Program-made: the position numbers and the translations under genes | In this document: one piece after another, positions 1-8,246 of the stretch | Position numbering within the stretch: position 1 is the stretch's first letter | Layout: every line of letters begins with the position of its first letter | The notes under the pieces: model-generated | The model's database searches: none | Told to the model about the DNA's origin: nothing | What the model saw: only the letters and a program-made list of their open reading frames with translations | Origin: Nocardia sp. NRRL S-836 | GTDB taxonomy: Bacteria; Actinomycetota; Actinomycetes; Mycobacteriales; Pseudonocardiaceae | Direction: 5' to 3' | DNA length: 64,000 bases | Assembly: GCF_001279525.1 (NCBI RefSeq) | Contig: NZ_LGDY01000094.1 | Coordinates: forward strand, 1-64,000

Positions 1-633
1 GCGGGAAGGGGTGTGAGGGGTGGGGCGGGCCATCACGGCGTGTTCCAGTTGGCGGGCTGGGGAGTCGCCGAGGAGTTTGCGGGCCAGGGCGGTGCCTTTG
101 CGTGGGGCGAAGGCCAGTTCGGTGCGCAGGGCGTGGAGGCCGACGAGGTGGGCGGCCTCTTCGAGGATGGCCTGGGTGTCGGAGATGGACTTGGTGCAGC
201 GGACCGCGTCGATGGTGGCACGGGCCAGTGGGGCGGTGTAGAAGCCGCGGCGGACCACCGGTGCGGGGATGTGGTCGGTGCGCATCAGGTTCAGGGGGCC
301 GAAGCTGATGGCGCGGGAGTGGCGTGGCGTGAGCAGGTGGACCGTGGACGGGACCGGGGCCGACTTCAGGCCGTGGAGGTACAGGGCGTCGAAACCGGTG
401 ACCATGCCCTGGTCGCCGACGTAGAGCAGGGCGGCCTGGAGCCACTGCTCACGGGTGGGTTTTTCCTTGCTGAGCAGGAGGATGCCCGGCAGGAGGCGTT
501 GCCAGGGGGTGCCGTGGCGGCAGCGCTGGTCGATGATCGTGCCGGTGAGTCCGATGTGGATCAGTGCCGCTACCGGCGCGATGCGGTGGCGGAACAGGAT
601 GTGGAGGGCTTCCAGGTCGATGGGGTGGCGCAT
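1..633 (-). CDS. AbiEi-like antitoxin-domain protein, partial (3' end outside window)
   Basis: The frame is open from ATG at 633 to the window edge: 211 codons, no stop, so the C-terminus is missing. The product starts MRHPIDLEALHILFRHR and has the layout of the AbiEi-like proteins common in actinobacteria. A short N-terminal winged-helix-like part is followed by W-Q-R-L-L-P-G-I-L, then the core around VTGFDALYLHGL and VHLLTPRHSR. AbiEi members are antitoxins or autorepressors of type IV toxin-antitoxin systems, and many solitary actinobacterial homologues carry a nuclease-like C-terminus instead. Whether a toxin or such a C-terminus follows cannot be seen here. The plus strand also has a long open frame, but its composition is that of an antisense shadow. 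Family assignment is by pattern only. Confidence 0.6.
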   Translation of the reverse strand, partial: MRHPIDLEALHILFRHRIAPVAALIHIGLTGTIIDQRCRHGTPWQRLLPGILLLSKEKPTREQWLQAALLYVGDQGMVTGFDALYLHGLKSAPVPSTVHLLTPRHSRAISFGPLNLMRTDHIPAPVVRRGFYTAPLARATIDAVRCTKSISDTQAILEEAAHLVGLHALRTELAFAPRKGTALARKLLGDSPARQLEHAVMARPTPHTPSR

Positions 634-720
634 GGGGTTGAGGTTGCCTTGTAGGCGGTGCCTGGTGCCACGGGGTTCCGGGGAGCTGTGGATTACTCGC
701 GGGTTGTGGACAGGTCGCGA

Positions 721-1995
721 TCACTCGGGCTTCGGTTCGAACTCCGCGGTCCTTTGTGGATCTTTGCCGAGCAGCGAGGCCGGGCGGATGGCGAGCGAGC
801 CGAAGCGGGAACGGGCCTGGTCGGCGGCTTGGTCGGCTTCGCGCCAGCCGTTCTCGGGGGCGTCGAAGATCAGTTGGTGGGCGGAGTCGGAGTTGTCAAG
901 TCCCTCGATGCGGACACCGATGAGGCGGACCGCGCCAGGGGGCACCTGGGTGTCGAGCAGCTCGACGGCGGTGCGGTAGATCTCCTGCGTCACGTCGGTC
1001 GCGAGGGGCAGCGTGCGGGAGCGCGTGATCGTCGTGAAGTCGGCGAACCTGACCTTGATGGAGACGGTGCGGCCGTGCAGTCCCTTGGCGCGCAACGAAC
1101 CCGCGGTGCGCTCGGACAGTCGCAACAGCTCGCGGCGGAGCACCCCGCGGTCGAGGTGGTCGACCTCGAACGTCTCCTCGGCGCCGATCGACTTCTCCCG
1201 CGACTCGGGCACCACGGCACGGTCGTCCACGCCGCGCGACAACGCGAAGAGGTGTTCCGCCAGCGCCACGCCGATCTTGCGGCGCAACGTGGGCAACGGC
1301 ATCGCGGCGACGTCACCGACGGTCTCCAGCCCCAGCTGCGACAGGCGCGCGGCGGTCTTCTCCCCCACTCCCCACAGCGCACCGACCGGCAACGGGTGCA
1401 GGAACTCGAGCGTCGAGTCCGCCGGGATGACCATCATCCCGTCCGGCTTGCACATCCCGGACGACAGCTTCGCGAGGAACTTCGTCGGCGCCACCCCCAC
1501 GGAACACGTCACGCCGTGCGCCTCGAACACCCGCGACCGGATCAGCTCCCCCACGCCGCCAGGGGTCATCCCGAGCCGCCGCAGCGCCCCGCCGACGTCC
1601 AGGAAGGCCTCGTCCAGCGACAGCGGCTCCACCAGCGGCGTGATGTCGCGGAAGATCGACATGACCCCGCGCGACACCTCCTGGTAGAGGTCGAACTGCG
1701 GCGGCAGGTACACCGCGTGCGGCGCGAGACGGCGCGCGTGAGCGGTGGGCATCGCCGAACGCACGCCGTACTCGCGTGCGAGGTAGTTGGCCGAACACAC
1801 CACACCGCGGCCACCGACACCACCGACGACGACGGGCACGGAGGCGAGCTCGGGACGTTCACGGATCTCGACTGACGCGTAGAAGGCGTCCATGTCCACG
1901 TGGAGCATCCGGCAGCCCGTGTCATCGGGCCAGACACCGTCGCGCGCGCGAAAGCGCTCACGCAGGCCGCGTGGCAGGTTCGCACTGCGACCCAT
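721..1995 (-). CDS. dinB: DNA polymerase IV (Y-family translesion polymerase)
   Basis: This Y-family DNA polymerase (424 aa) copies past lesions and makes errors doing so. The catalytic acidic motifs are both visible: MLHVDMDAFYASVE near residue 30 (first metal-binding Asp) and SLDEAFLDV near residue 130 (Asp-Glu pair). Thumb and little-finger regions follow, with a helix-hairpin-helix-like stretch around VGEKTAARLSQLGL. The ATG at 1995 has GAGAGGGG a few bases upstream; a GTG two codons further up (2001) sits too close to that site. The length fits DinB. The gene stands alone, with only 32 bp to the amidohydrolase gene upstream. No LexA box was recognised. Confidence 0.95.
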   Translation of the reverse strand: MGRSANLPRGLRERFRARDGVWPDDTGCRMLHVDMDAFYASVEIRERPELASVPVVVGGVGGRGVVCSANYLAREYGVRSAMPTAHARRLAPHAVYLPPQFDLYQEVSRGVMSIFRDITPLVEPLSLDEAFLDVGGALRRLGMTPGGVGELIRSRVFEAHGVTCSVGVAPTKFLAKLSSGMCKPDGMMVIPADSTLEFLHPLPVGALWGVGEKTAARLSQLGLETVGDVAAMPLPTLRRKIGVALAEHLFALSRGVDDRAVVPESREKSIGAEETFEVDHLDRGVLRRELLRLSERTAGSLRAKGLHGRTVSIKVRFADFTTITRSRTLPLATDVTQEIYRTAVELLDTQVPPGAVRLIGVRIEGLDNSDSAHQLIFDAPENGWREADQAADQARSRFGSLAIRPASLLGKDPQRTAEFEPKPE

Positions 1996-2027
1996 GAACA
2001 CCCCTCTCGAACCCCTGTTCGAACATC

Positions 2028-3122
2028 TTACAACCGGTACACACGGGCAGCGTTCTCCGACGCGATGAGTCGCGCGATCCGGTGAGCGTCCTCCTCCAGG
2101 AACGCGTCACGGCGCAGCCCGTCGGCCAGGAAGTCGGACAACGCCTGCCGGAACAGCAGCGCACCGAGGTAGTACAGCTCCGGCAACCCGAACGCGTCGG
2201 TCGAGAACAGGAACTTCCCGTACGGCACGATCTCCAGCGCCTCCGCGAACACCCGTGGCGCCTGGTGCCCCAGCCCGTGCGTCGCCAGCCCGAGGTCGCA
2301 GAACACGTGCGGGAACACCTGCGCGAGGTAGCCCGCCTGCCGATGGAACGGGTAGTTGTGCAACAACAACACCGGCACGCCCAGCGAAGCCGTCGCGCGC
2401 AGGAACGGCGTCAACAACAACGGATCCCCCAACGACAGATCCGCGTCCGAGTCGCCGTATCCGACGTGGAACTGCAACGGCAGCCGGGCGTCCAACGCCT
2501 CCCACACCAGGAACGAGATCACCACCGGGTCGGCCAGCCGCCCCGTCCACGCCTCCACCGCCCGCACGACGTCGGCGTCCGAGGGCCGCTCGGCCGGCAA
2601 CCCGAGCCCGATCCGGTACGCCGCAACGGACTTCGCCCCGACAGCCGTCCCCGACGCCAGCTCCCGCCGCACCGCGTCCACGAACTCCACCGGCGACACC
2701 TCCCCGCGCAGCCGCTCGGCCAGGTGCTCCAGCCGCACGACGTCGTGCGCCACCGCCCCCGCCAGCGACGCCAGCTCGTCACCCGGCAGCAGCCGGTCCG
2801 CCTGGAACCCGCCGTCCACGAGGAACGTGTGGATCCCCGACGCCATCAGGAACGTGCGCGACACCTCGGTGATGTGCAGCGAATTGCGCCGTTCGAGGTA
2901 CTCCTGCGCGGGGGCGTGCGACGGCAGGTCGAGCAACGGCGCACACCACCGCCGCACCGCGAACCCGACCGCCGAGTCGAAGAACGTCCCGCCCAGCGGC
3001 GAGACCCCGCCGGCCTCCAACAACAACGACTCGAACTCGTCGCGTGTGCTGTCCACGCGCAACACGCCGTGGCAGTGGTGATCGATCAGGCCGAGTTCGG
3101 CGACGAACGGCAGGATGCCCAT
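2028..3122 (-). CDS. Amidohydrolase family protein (FluG N-terminal-domain type)
   Basis: A 364-aa metal-dependent hydrolase of the amidohydrolase-2 superfamily. The N-terminal metal ligands appear as LIDHHCHGVLR near residue 12. Later metal-site regions are LQFHVGYGDSD (about residue 225), VLLLHNYPFHRQAGYLA, and FLFSTDAFGLPE near residue 310, which carries the catalytic Asp. The start ATG is 12 bp from the divergent GTG of the glutamine-synthetase-like gene. In fungi and many actinobacteria an amidohydrolase domain and a GS-like domain are fused (FluG) or adjacent, which suggests the pair acts on a gamma-glutamylated amine or amide. The substrate is not visible. Longer upstream starts would run into the neighbouring gene. 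Confidence 0.85.
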   Translation of the reverse strand: MGILPFVAELGLIDHHCHGVLRVDSTRDEFESLLLEAGGVSPLGGTFFDSAVGFAVRRWCAPLLDLPSHAPAQEYLERRNSLHITEVSRTFLMASGIHTFLVDGGFQADRLLPGDELASLAGAVAHDVVRLEHLAERLRGEVSPVEFVDAVRRELASGTAVGAKSVAAYRIGLGLPAERPSDADVVRAVEAWTGRLADPVVISFLVWEALDARLPLQFHVGYGDSDADLSLGDPLLLTPFLRATASLGVPVLLLHNYPFHRQAGYLAQVFPHVFCDLGLATHGLGHQAPRVFAEALEIVPYGKFLFSTDAFGLPELYYLGALLFRQALSDFLADGLRRDAFLEEDAHRIARLIASENAARVYRL

Positions 3123-3134
3123 ACGCTGAGGATC

Positions 3135-4445
3135 GTGGACTCTGCGGAACGGGACCAGCGGTTCGACCGCGCAACGGAGCTCTTCGATGGGCTCAACGCC
3201 CGCAACGTGACCGTTGTGGCACTCACCTGGGTGGACAACAGCGGCATCACACGCACCAAGTCCGTGCCTTTGCGCAGGCTGGCGCACGCGGCAGCACACG
3301 GCGTGGGCGCCTCACCGGTGTTCGACGTGTTCCTGTTCGACGACTGGATCATCCAGGGCCGGTTCGCCGGCGGCCCGGTCGGCGACCTGCGCCTGCACCC
3401 CGACCTCGACCGCCTCACGGTCCTCACCGGCCAGCCCGGCTGGGCGTGGGCGCCGGCCGACCGCCACTACCAGAGCGGCGTCCCGTACCCGTTGGACCAG
3501 CGGCTACAGGCACGGAAAGCACAACAACAACTCGCCGCCCACGGCCTCACCGCGAAGGCCGGGTTCGAGATCGAGTGGTGCGTCGGCAAGCCGGGCACCG
3601 ACGACTGGGTCCCCGCGACGACCGGTTCCGCCTACGGGCACGCCCGCCAGGTCGAGCTCTCCGACTACTGCGTCGACCTGCTCAACGCCCTCGACCAGCA
3701 GGATGTCGAGGTGCTGCAGTTCCACCCCGAGTACGGCGCCGGCCAGTTCGAGGTCTCCACCGCGCCCGAGGCACCGCTCGCGGCAGCGGACACGGCCGTG
3801 CTGGTCAGGGAGACCATCCGCGCCGTCACGATCCGCCACGGCATGCGCCCGTCGTTCTCGCCGAAGGTCGTCAACGGCGGCGTCGGCAACGGCGGCCACC
3901 TCCACCTCAGCATCTGGCGCGACGGCACGAACCTGTTCGACGGCTTCGGCGACGAGGCCCGGCAGTTCACCGCGGGCGTCCTCCACCACATCCGCGCGTT
4001 GTGCGCCATCGGCTGCCCCTCTCTCGCGAGCTACCTCAGGCTCGTGCCGCACACGTGGGCCGCACCGTTCGCCGCGTGGGGCGAGGAGAACCGCGAGACC
4101 GCGCTCCGGCTCATCCGCGACAACCTGGAGGTCAAGTGCTTCGACCTCACCGCCAACCCGTACCTGGTCGTGGCGGGCGTGATCGCGGCCGGGCTGGACG
4201 GCTTGGCGACCACCGCGACCCTGCCGGAGGGCCTCAACGTCGATCCGGCGCTGCTCGACGGCACGCAACGGCTGCCGACCTCGCTGCGGGAGGCCGTGGA
4301 GGAGTTCGAGAAGGACACCGTGCTGACCGAAGCGTTCGGCAGGGAGCTGGCGGGCACGATCGTGGACGTCCGGCGGGGTGAGATGGAGCGGTACAAGGAC
4401 GCAAGTCCGCAGGGCATCGCGAACGTCACCCGCTGGCGTCACTGA
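3135..4445 (+). CDS. Glutamine synthetase-like (gamma-glutamyl ligase) protein
   Basis: A 436-aa GlnA-superfamily ligase joining glutamate to ammonia or an amine with ATP. Conserved signatures are FEIEWCV (first metal-binding Glu), EYGAGQFEVS, NGGVGNGGHLHLSIW (the nucleotide/glutamate-binding His motif), GEENRETALRL (the phosphate/glutamate Arg region) and LTANPYLVVAGVIAAG. The N-terminus (VALTWVDNSGITRTKSVPL) resembles the PuuA/FluG branch rather than the housekeeping enzyme. GTG 3135 was chosen because upstream sequence codes on the other strand. A TACGCT hexamer (3122-3127) is placed for a leaderless transcript, so the two divergent promoters would lie inside each other's coding sequence. 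It works plausibly with the divergent amidohydrolase; gamma-glutamyl-polyamine or glutamine synthesis are the alternatives. Confidence 0.85.
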   Translation: MDSAERDQRFDRATELFDGLNARNVTVVALTWVDNSGITRTKSVPLRRLAHAAAHGVGASPVFDVFLFDDWIIQGRFAGGPVGDLRLHPDLDRLTVLTGQPGWAWAPADRHYQSGVPYPLDQRLQARKAQQQLAAHGLTAKAGFEIEWCVGKPGTDDWVPATTGSAYGHARQVELSDYCVDLLNALDQQDVEVLQFHPEYGAGQFEVSTAPEAPLAAADTAVLVRETIRAVTIRHGMRPSFSPKVVNGGVGNGGHLHLSIWRDGTNLFDGFGDEARQFTAGVLHHIRALCAIGCPSLASYLRLVPHTWAAPFAAWGEENRETALRLIRDNLEVKCFDLTANPYLVVAGVIAAGLDGLATTATLPEGLNVDPALLDGTQRLPTSLREAVEEFEKDTVLTEAFGRELAGTIVDVRRGEMERYKDASPQGIANVTRWRH

Positions 4446-4711
4446 CGGCGGATCTTCTTCGGCGTCGACGGCCGAGCGTCGTTGAGCTCGGCCGCCAACG
4501 CCTGCATCACCTCCGGAACGCACTCGACGGCCGCCTTGTCGAGCGCCTTGCTGCCTAGGCGGTAGAGCAGGTAATGACGCACGCCGTATGCGCTCATGCC
4601 CAACGCACCCAGCAGAACGCACGCGTACCAGGGCATGCCGGCCACGTACATCGACGCCGCCAACGGCGACAGGACGGCCAGCGACGCGGACCGGTTGTTG
4701 AGCCGGATCAC
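4439..4711 (-). CDS. Small two-helix membrane protein coupled to the ECF sigma gene
   Basis: A 90-aa protein I do not recognise. It has a short basic start (VIRLNNRSAS), two hydrophobic segments (about residues 8-24 and 28-44), then a soluble charged tail ending TPKKIRRQ. The GTG start at 4711 overlaps the TGA of the ECF sigma gene as GTGA, so translation is probably coupled. A membrane protein directly after an ECF sigma gene is the usual position of an anti-sigma factor. However, it is too short for a classic anti-sigma domain and shows no zinc motif. The 3' end overlaps the convergent glutamine-synthetase-like gene by 7 bp. Confidence 0.65.
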   Translation of the reverse strand: MIRLNNRSASLAVLSPLAASMYVAGMPWYACVLLGALGMSAYGVRHYLLYRLGSKALDKAAVECVPEVMQALAAELNDARPSTPKKIRRQ

Positions 4712-5466
4712 CTGACCGCCTCCTGGGCCGCGATCTCCTTGCGCAGCCGCGTCAGTGCCCGGTGCTGTGCCACCCGCACCGCACCCGGCGTCGACCCCAC
4801 CGCTTCCGCGGTCTCCTCCGCCGACAGCCCCACCACGACCCGCAGAACGAGGATCTCCCGCTGTTTCTCCGGCAGGACCCGCAGCAGAAGCCCCATTCGG
4901 TTGGAGAGTTCGCCCTGCAACGTCTGTTGTTCCGGTCCGGCGCCGCCATCGGTCGCTTCCGGTAGCTCGGGTACAGGTTCCGCACGGTTGCGAGCCGCCG
5001 CACGATGCGCATCGACGACCTTGTGAGCCGCGATGCCGTAAACGAACGCGAGGAACGGGCGTCCTTGTTCGCGGTACGACGGCAAGGCGGTCAGCACGGC
5101 CACGCACACGTCCTGCGCGACGTCGTCCGCTGTGGTCGCGGAACGACCCACACGCGCGCGGCAATAGCGCACGACCAGAGGCCGGATTGAGGCGAGCAGC
5201 CGGTTCACCGCACGGCGATCACCGGCGATGGCTTCAGCCACATACGCGTCCAAGGTGTCCGGCCGGCGGGCCACGTAAGAGGCCGAGGGCGCTTCGACCG
5301 GTTCGGCCGGCCCGCCGGCTTTCGCGCGTTCGAGCAACGCTTCGAGCCTCGGACCGCGCGCACGGCTCGCCAGCTGTTCGGACGCGGCATCACCGACCGA
5401 GGTGTTCGACACGGCGGCTTCCGGAACCTTGCGGTGCAGACCTGCTGAGAACTCCATGGTGGTCAC
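4708..5466 (-). CDS. ECF sigma factor, SigD/ShbA-like, paralogue 1 (long N-terminus)
   Basis: An extracytoplasmic-function sigma factor (252 aa), one of four close paralogues within 4.1 kb. Region 2 includes IRPLVVRYCRARVGRSATTADD, DVAQDVC and RPFLAFVYGIAAHKVVDAHR. Region 4 includes LPEKQREILVLRVVVGLS and EETAEAVGSTPGAVRVAQHR, which bind -10 and -35 DNA in the family. Unlike the other three it has about 65 extra N-terminal residues of low complexity (MEFSAGLHRKVPEAAVSN onward). GTG 5466 forms a GTGA overlap with the upstream sigma-like gene; an ATG three codons later (5457) is the alternative. SigD/ShbA sigmas are known to drive housekeeping or late-growth regulons and usually pair with a membrane anti-sigma; here only the small downstream membrane protein could play that part. 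Confidence 0.9.
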   Translation of the reverse strand: MTTMEFSAGLHRKVPEAAVSNTSVGDAASEQLASRARGPRLEALLERAKAGGPAEPVEAPSASYVARRPDTLDAYVAEAIAGDRRAVNRLLASIRPLVVRYCRARVGRSATTADDVAQDVCVAVLTALPSYREQGRPFLAFVYGIAAHKVVDAHRAAARNRAEPVPELPEATDGGAGPEQQTLQGELSNRMGLLLRVLPEKQREILVLRVVVGLSAEETAEAVGSTPGAVRVAQHRALTRLRKEIAAQEAVR

Positions 5467-6203
5467 CGACCTCCCTTCGACGCCTCGCGGGCAGCCTCTT
5501 TCGCACGCCGCAGCTTCCCCTCGACCGCGCGCGGCGAGATCCGCATGAACTCCCCGATCTCGGCATGCGAGTAGTTCTGGTCCTTCAGGAAGAGGAGCGT
5601 TCGCCGGTCTTCGCTGAGCTCGGCGAACAGGGCGTCCACCGCCTCTCGGGCCATGACCGCGTCTTCCAGTCCTCCGGTGGCCGCGACGTGTTCGAGGCGT
5701 GTCCACGCGTCGAGCAGATGCCGTTCGTGCCAGGCGTTGTTGCTGGTGCGCCACCTGCGGTAGACGTTGGGGAAAGCCAGCACGCAAGCGTTGACGAAGT
5801 ACTCCTTCAACGGTCCGCGCTCGATGGACCACCGGCCACCGAGGATGCCCTTGTCGCGGAACAGGCCGAACCCCTCCAGCACGGCTTCGCTCGCGAGGTC
5901 CTCCGCCTCGTGGAGAGGTACCTCCTGACGCGCCACCGAACGTTCACGCCTGTCACACCTGGCGAACATCGCGCCGGACTTCACGAGGTTGGTAACGATC
6001 TCGAGACCGTAGGCGAGAAGCTTGTCGAGGAAGGCAAGCCAGACCGGACCGTCACAACCCGCCTCACGGAAGTGCTGGACGAGCAGGTCGTCCATGCGGA
6101 GCCGGTCGGCTTCGAGAGAACTGAAGTAGCGCGCCACGTCTGCCACTGAGAGCAGAGGCTCGCTCAGTTCGCGCTCATGCGCTGCTTCTGGGGTTCGCCC
6201 CAT
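5463..6203 (-). CDS. Divergent sigma-70-like protein
   Basis: A 246-aa protein with a recognisable C-terminal sigma region 4: LSEDRRTLLFLKDQNYSHAEIGEFM and ISPRAVEGKLRRAK (about residues 185-235). A weak region-2-like segment lies near LHEAEDLASEAVLEGFGLFRDKG. Residues 1-90 are unrelated to the neighbouring ECF paralogues, so this is a separate lineage. It starts at ATG 6203, 8 bases after a CGTAGGGAC motif that recurs upstream of another sigma gene and of clgR, and is translationally coupled (GTGA) to the ECF gene downstream. Its role is inferred to be transcriptional, perhaps initiating from an unusual promoter; no partner is visible apart from the coupled ECF sigma. Confidence 0.75.
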   Translation of the reverse strand: MGRTPEAAHERELSEPLLSVADVARYFSSLEADRLRMDDLLVQHFREAGCDGPVWLAFLDKLLAYGLEIVTNLVKSGAMFARCDRRERSVARQEVPLHEAEDLASEAVLEGFGLFRDKGILGGRWSIERGPLKEYFVNACVLAFPNVYRRWRTSNNAWHERHLLDAWTRLEHVAATGGLEDAVMAREAVDALFAELSEDRRTLLFLKDQNYSHAEIGEFMRISPRAVEGKLRRAKEAAREASKGGR

Positions 6204-6210
6204 TCACCGG

Positions 6211-6267
6211 GTCCCTACGTAGGCGACGGCGTGTTGGTGCCTTTGCCAATGGAGATGTCGTTTGGGA
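6211..6267 (-). promoter_or_regulatory. Shared upstream motifs of the sigma-like gene at 6203
   Basis: Read on the minus strand, TCCCAAACGAC (6267-6257) is followed 37 nt later by CGTAGGGAC (6219-6211), which ends 8 nt before the ATG. The same two motifs, with CGTAGGGAC at the identical distance from the start, precede the ECF gene at 8812. The CGTAGGG element is placed like a -10 for a very short leader; the other motif is too far away to be its -35 and may be a regulator site. This is inference from recurrence only. Confidence 0.45.
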
Positions 6268-6326
6268 GCACCCATCCCACGCAGCCGGCCCAACGAGTCA
6301 CAAACAGTCGCGAAAGCAAACGCCGG

Positions 6327-6881
6327 TCACTCGCCGGCCGAGTCGATCTCCCTGCGCAGCCGCGCCAGCGCCCGGTGCTGGGCCACCCGCACGGCGCCCG
6401 GCGTCGAGCCGACCGCCTCCGCCGTCTCCTCGGCCGACAGCCCCACCACCACGCGCAGCCGCACGATCTCCCGCTGCTTCTCCGGCAGCACCTCGAGCAG
6501 CCGGGCCATGCGCCGCGACAGGTCGCTGTCCATCGCCCGCTGTTCGGGTCCGGCCGTGCGGTCGGCCGACTCGGGCAGGTCGGAGGTCGGGTCGGAGCGG
6601 TCGCGTGCGGCGGCGCGGTGGGCGTCGGCCACCTTGTGCGAGGCGATGCCGTAGACGAAGGCCAGGAAGGGGCGTCCCTGGTCGCGGTAGGAGGGCAGCG
6701 CTGTCAGGACGGCCAGGCACACCTCTTGTGCGACGTCGTCTGCCGATGCGAACGCACGTACCCGCGAGCGGCAGTAGCGGACGATCATCGGCCTGATCGC
6801 CGCCAGCAGCTTCGCCACGGCGCCGTCGTCGCCGGCCAGTGCGGCGGCGACGTGCTCGTCGGCCGTCTCTGCGCTCCCCAT
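6327..6881 (-). CDS. ECF sigma factor, SigD/ShbA-like, paralogue 2
   Basis: A compact 184-aa ECF sigma factor. Region 2: VRYCRSRVRAFASADDVAQE and VCLAVLTALPSYRDQGRPFL. Region 4: LPEKQREIVRLRVVVGLS and EETAEAVGSTPGAVRVAQHR, ending LARLRREIDSAGE. Its ASADDVAQEVC segment is closest to paralogue 4 (8243-8812), whereas paralogues 1 and 3 share GRSATTADDVAQD, so two duplication events or pairs are likely. ATG 6881 shares its first base with the last base of the stop codon of paralogue 3, a one-base overlap that indicates translation from one mRNA. Nothing adjacent resembles an anti-sigma factor. Two coupled ECF sigmas in one operon are uncommon, because such proteins normally compete for core RNA polymerase. 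Confidence 0.93.
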   Translation of the reverse strand: MGSAETADEHVAAALAGDDGAVAKLLAAIRPMIVRYCRSRVRAFASADDVAQEVCLAVLTALPSYRDQGRPFLAFVYGIASHKVADAHRAAARDRSDPTSDLPESADRTAGPEQRAMDSDLSRRMARLLEVLPEKQREIVRLRVVVGLSAEETAEAVGSTPGAVRVAQHRALARLRREIDSAGE

Positions 6882-7444
6882 CAGATCAGGACGCTGGCCT
6901 CGGCGATCTCCCTGCGCAGCCGGCCCAGGGCGCGGTGCTGGGCCACGCGCACGGCGCCGGGGGTCGACCCGACGGCCTCGGCCGTCTCTTCGGCCGACAG
7001 GCCCACCACCACGCGCAGCACAAGGATCTCGCGTTGCTTTTCCGGCAGGCGGCGCAGCAGCTCCCCCATGGCGCCGTTCAGCTCGCCCTGGAGGGCGAAG
7101 TCCTCGGGTCCGACGCTGCGCGAGACCTGGTCCGGCACGTCGGCCATCGGCTCCGCGCGGTTGCGGCCGAGCGCGCGGTGGGCGTCGGCGACCTTGTGGG
7201 CCGCGATGCCGTAGACGAACGCCAGGAAGGGCCGGCCCTGCTCGCGGTACTTCGGCAGCGCCGTCAGCACGGCCAGGCAGACGTCCTGTGCGACGTCGTC
7301 CGCGGTCGTCGCGGAACGCCCCACGCGCGCGCGGCAGTACTTCACCACCAGCGGGCGCAGGTAGCGAAGCAGCTGGTCAACGGCCCTGCGGTCGCCGTGG
7401 ACCGCCAGGTTGACCACGTCCGCGGGTAAAGCCGAACTCTCCAT
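6881..7444 (-). CDS. ECF sigma factor, SigD/ShbA-like, paralogue 3
   Basis: A 187-aa ECF sigma factor, first gene of a two-sigma operon. Region 2: VVKYCRARVGRSATTADDVA and RPFLAFVYGIAAHKVADAHR. Region 4: LPEKQREILVLRVVVGLS followed by the same EETAEAVGSTPGAVRVAQHR helix-turn-helix as its paralogues, so the -35 specificity is probably shared. The ATG at 7444 (MESSALPADV) was preferred over a longer in-frame start at 7495, because AGAGGGG lies 8 nt upstream and residues before it resemble no family member. The linker VPDQVSRSVGPEDFALQGE differs from the other copies, so it is not a recent identical duplicate. A TCCAAACGGG element (7542-7533) upstream resembles the motif at 6257 and 8862. Confidence 0.93.
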   Translation of the reverse strand: MESSALPADVVNLAVHGDRRAVDQLLRYLRPLVVKYCRARVGRSATTADDVAQDVCLAVLTALPKYREQGRPFLAFVYGIAAHKVADAHRALGRNRAEPMADVPDQVSRSVGPEDFALQGELNGAMGELLRRLPEKQREILVLRVVVGLSAEETAEAVGSTPGAVRVAQHRALGRLRREIAEASVLI

Positions 7445-7529
7445 CCGAGTGTCCCCTCTCGAAGTCCCGCAGAGGAGACGCGTGCCCCGCGTCACTCCTT
7501 ATGCGGAAAGTAGGGATCAATTTCGAACG

Positions 7530-8246
7530 TCACCCGTTTGGAGCAACCATGAGCGGTTGGTAAAACGCGGAGAGGAACCAACGAGCGGGACCGAAACCTG
7601 CCCGTTCCGCCAAATCGGTGAGTTCATCACGGGTAATAGCCCAATATCGTGCCTTGCCCACCACGACGCGCCACGAGTCGGCTTCGTGCAGCTGGAACAT
7701 CTCCAGCTCGTACTGGTCGCCATCCCAGTGCCACAGCTGGAACCACACGACCCGACCGGGCCCCACGGACGGAGGAGTGGACACCGGCCGATCCACGCGC
7801 AATGCGTCGTAGTCACGTGTCGACAGAACCAACCGGCCACCCGGCCGCAGCACACGGCGCATCTCCCGCAACGCGGCAAGCACGTCATCCGGGGTCAGCA
7901 GATGCGGCAGCGCATTGTCCAACGAGACAACGACGTCGAAGGAACCAGACGCGAACGGCAGCGAACGCATGTCCGCCGCGACAACGGGCAGGGAAACCCC
8001 ACGCGCGGAAGCCTCGACACCGGCCCGATGAGCCGCCACGGGCGAGAGGTCCGCACCGACGACGGAGTACCCGCGCATCCCCAGGCCGATCGCCTGCGTA
8101 CCGATGCCGCACGCGCAGTCCAGAACGCGCGCTCCAGCCGGTACGAAACGGGTCAGCTGCGCCGCCTGACGGGCCATCGACGCGTCCCAGTCCGGGAACA
8201 TCAGGTCGTACGTGCCGGCCAGCCCGTCGTAGAAGGCGCCGGTCAA
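7530..8246 (-). CDS. Class I SAM-dependent methyltransferase
   Basis: A 238-aa Rossmann-fold methyltransferase. Motif I is VLDCACGIGTQAIGL near residue 42 and the acidic end of strand 2 is VVGADLSP near residue 63. Motif II/III is SFDVVVSLDNALPHLL and motif IV-V lies around VLRPGGRLVLSTRDY. The start FYDGLAGTYDLMFPDWDASM resembles glycine/sarcosine N-methyltransferase-like proteins, but the substrate cannot be called. The likely start is TTG 8246, overlapping the TGA of ECF paralogue 4 as TTGA, with GAGGAG about 7 nt upstream. Coupling to a sigma factor suggests co-expression, perhaps as a function controlled by that sigma. Confidence 0.88.
   Translation of the reverse strand: MTGAFYDGLAGTYDLMFPDWDASMARQAAQLTRFVPAGARVLDCACGIGTQAIGLGMRGYSVVGADLSPVAAHRAGVEASARGVSLPVVAADMRSLPFASGSFDVVVSLDNALPHLLTPDDVLAALREMRRVLRPGGRLVLSTRDYDALRVDRPVSTPPSVGPGRVVWFQLWHWDGDQYELEMFQLHEADSWRVVVGKARYWAITRDELTDLAERAGFGPARWFLSAFYQPLMVAPNG

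Noticed and set aside
13..654. 213-codon plus-strand open frame over the first gene
   Set aside because: Composition is that of an antisense shadow; the minus strand gives an AbiEi-like protein with proper motifs.
6257..6270. TCCCAAACGAC as -35 of the CGTAGGGAC -10
   Set aside because: Spacing is 37 nt here and 33 nt at 8862, too long and unequal for one promoter; kept only as a shared motif.
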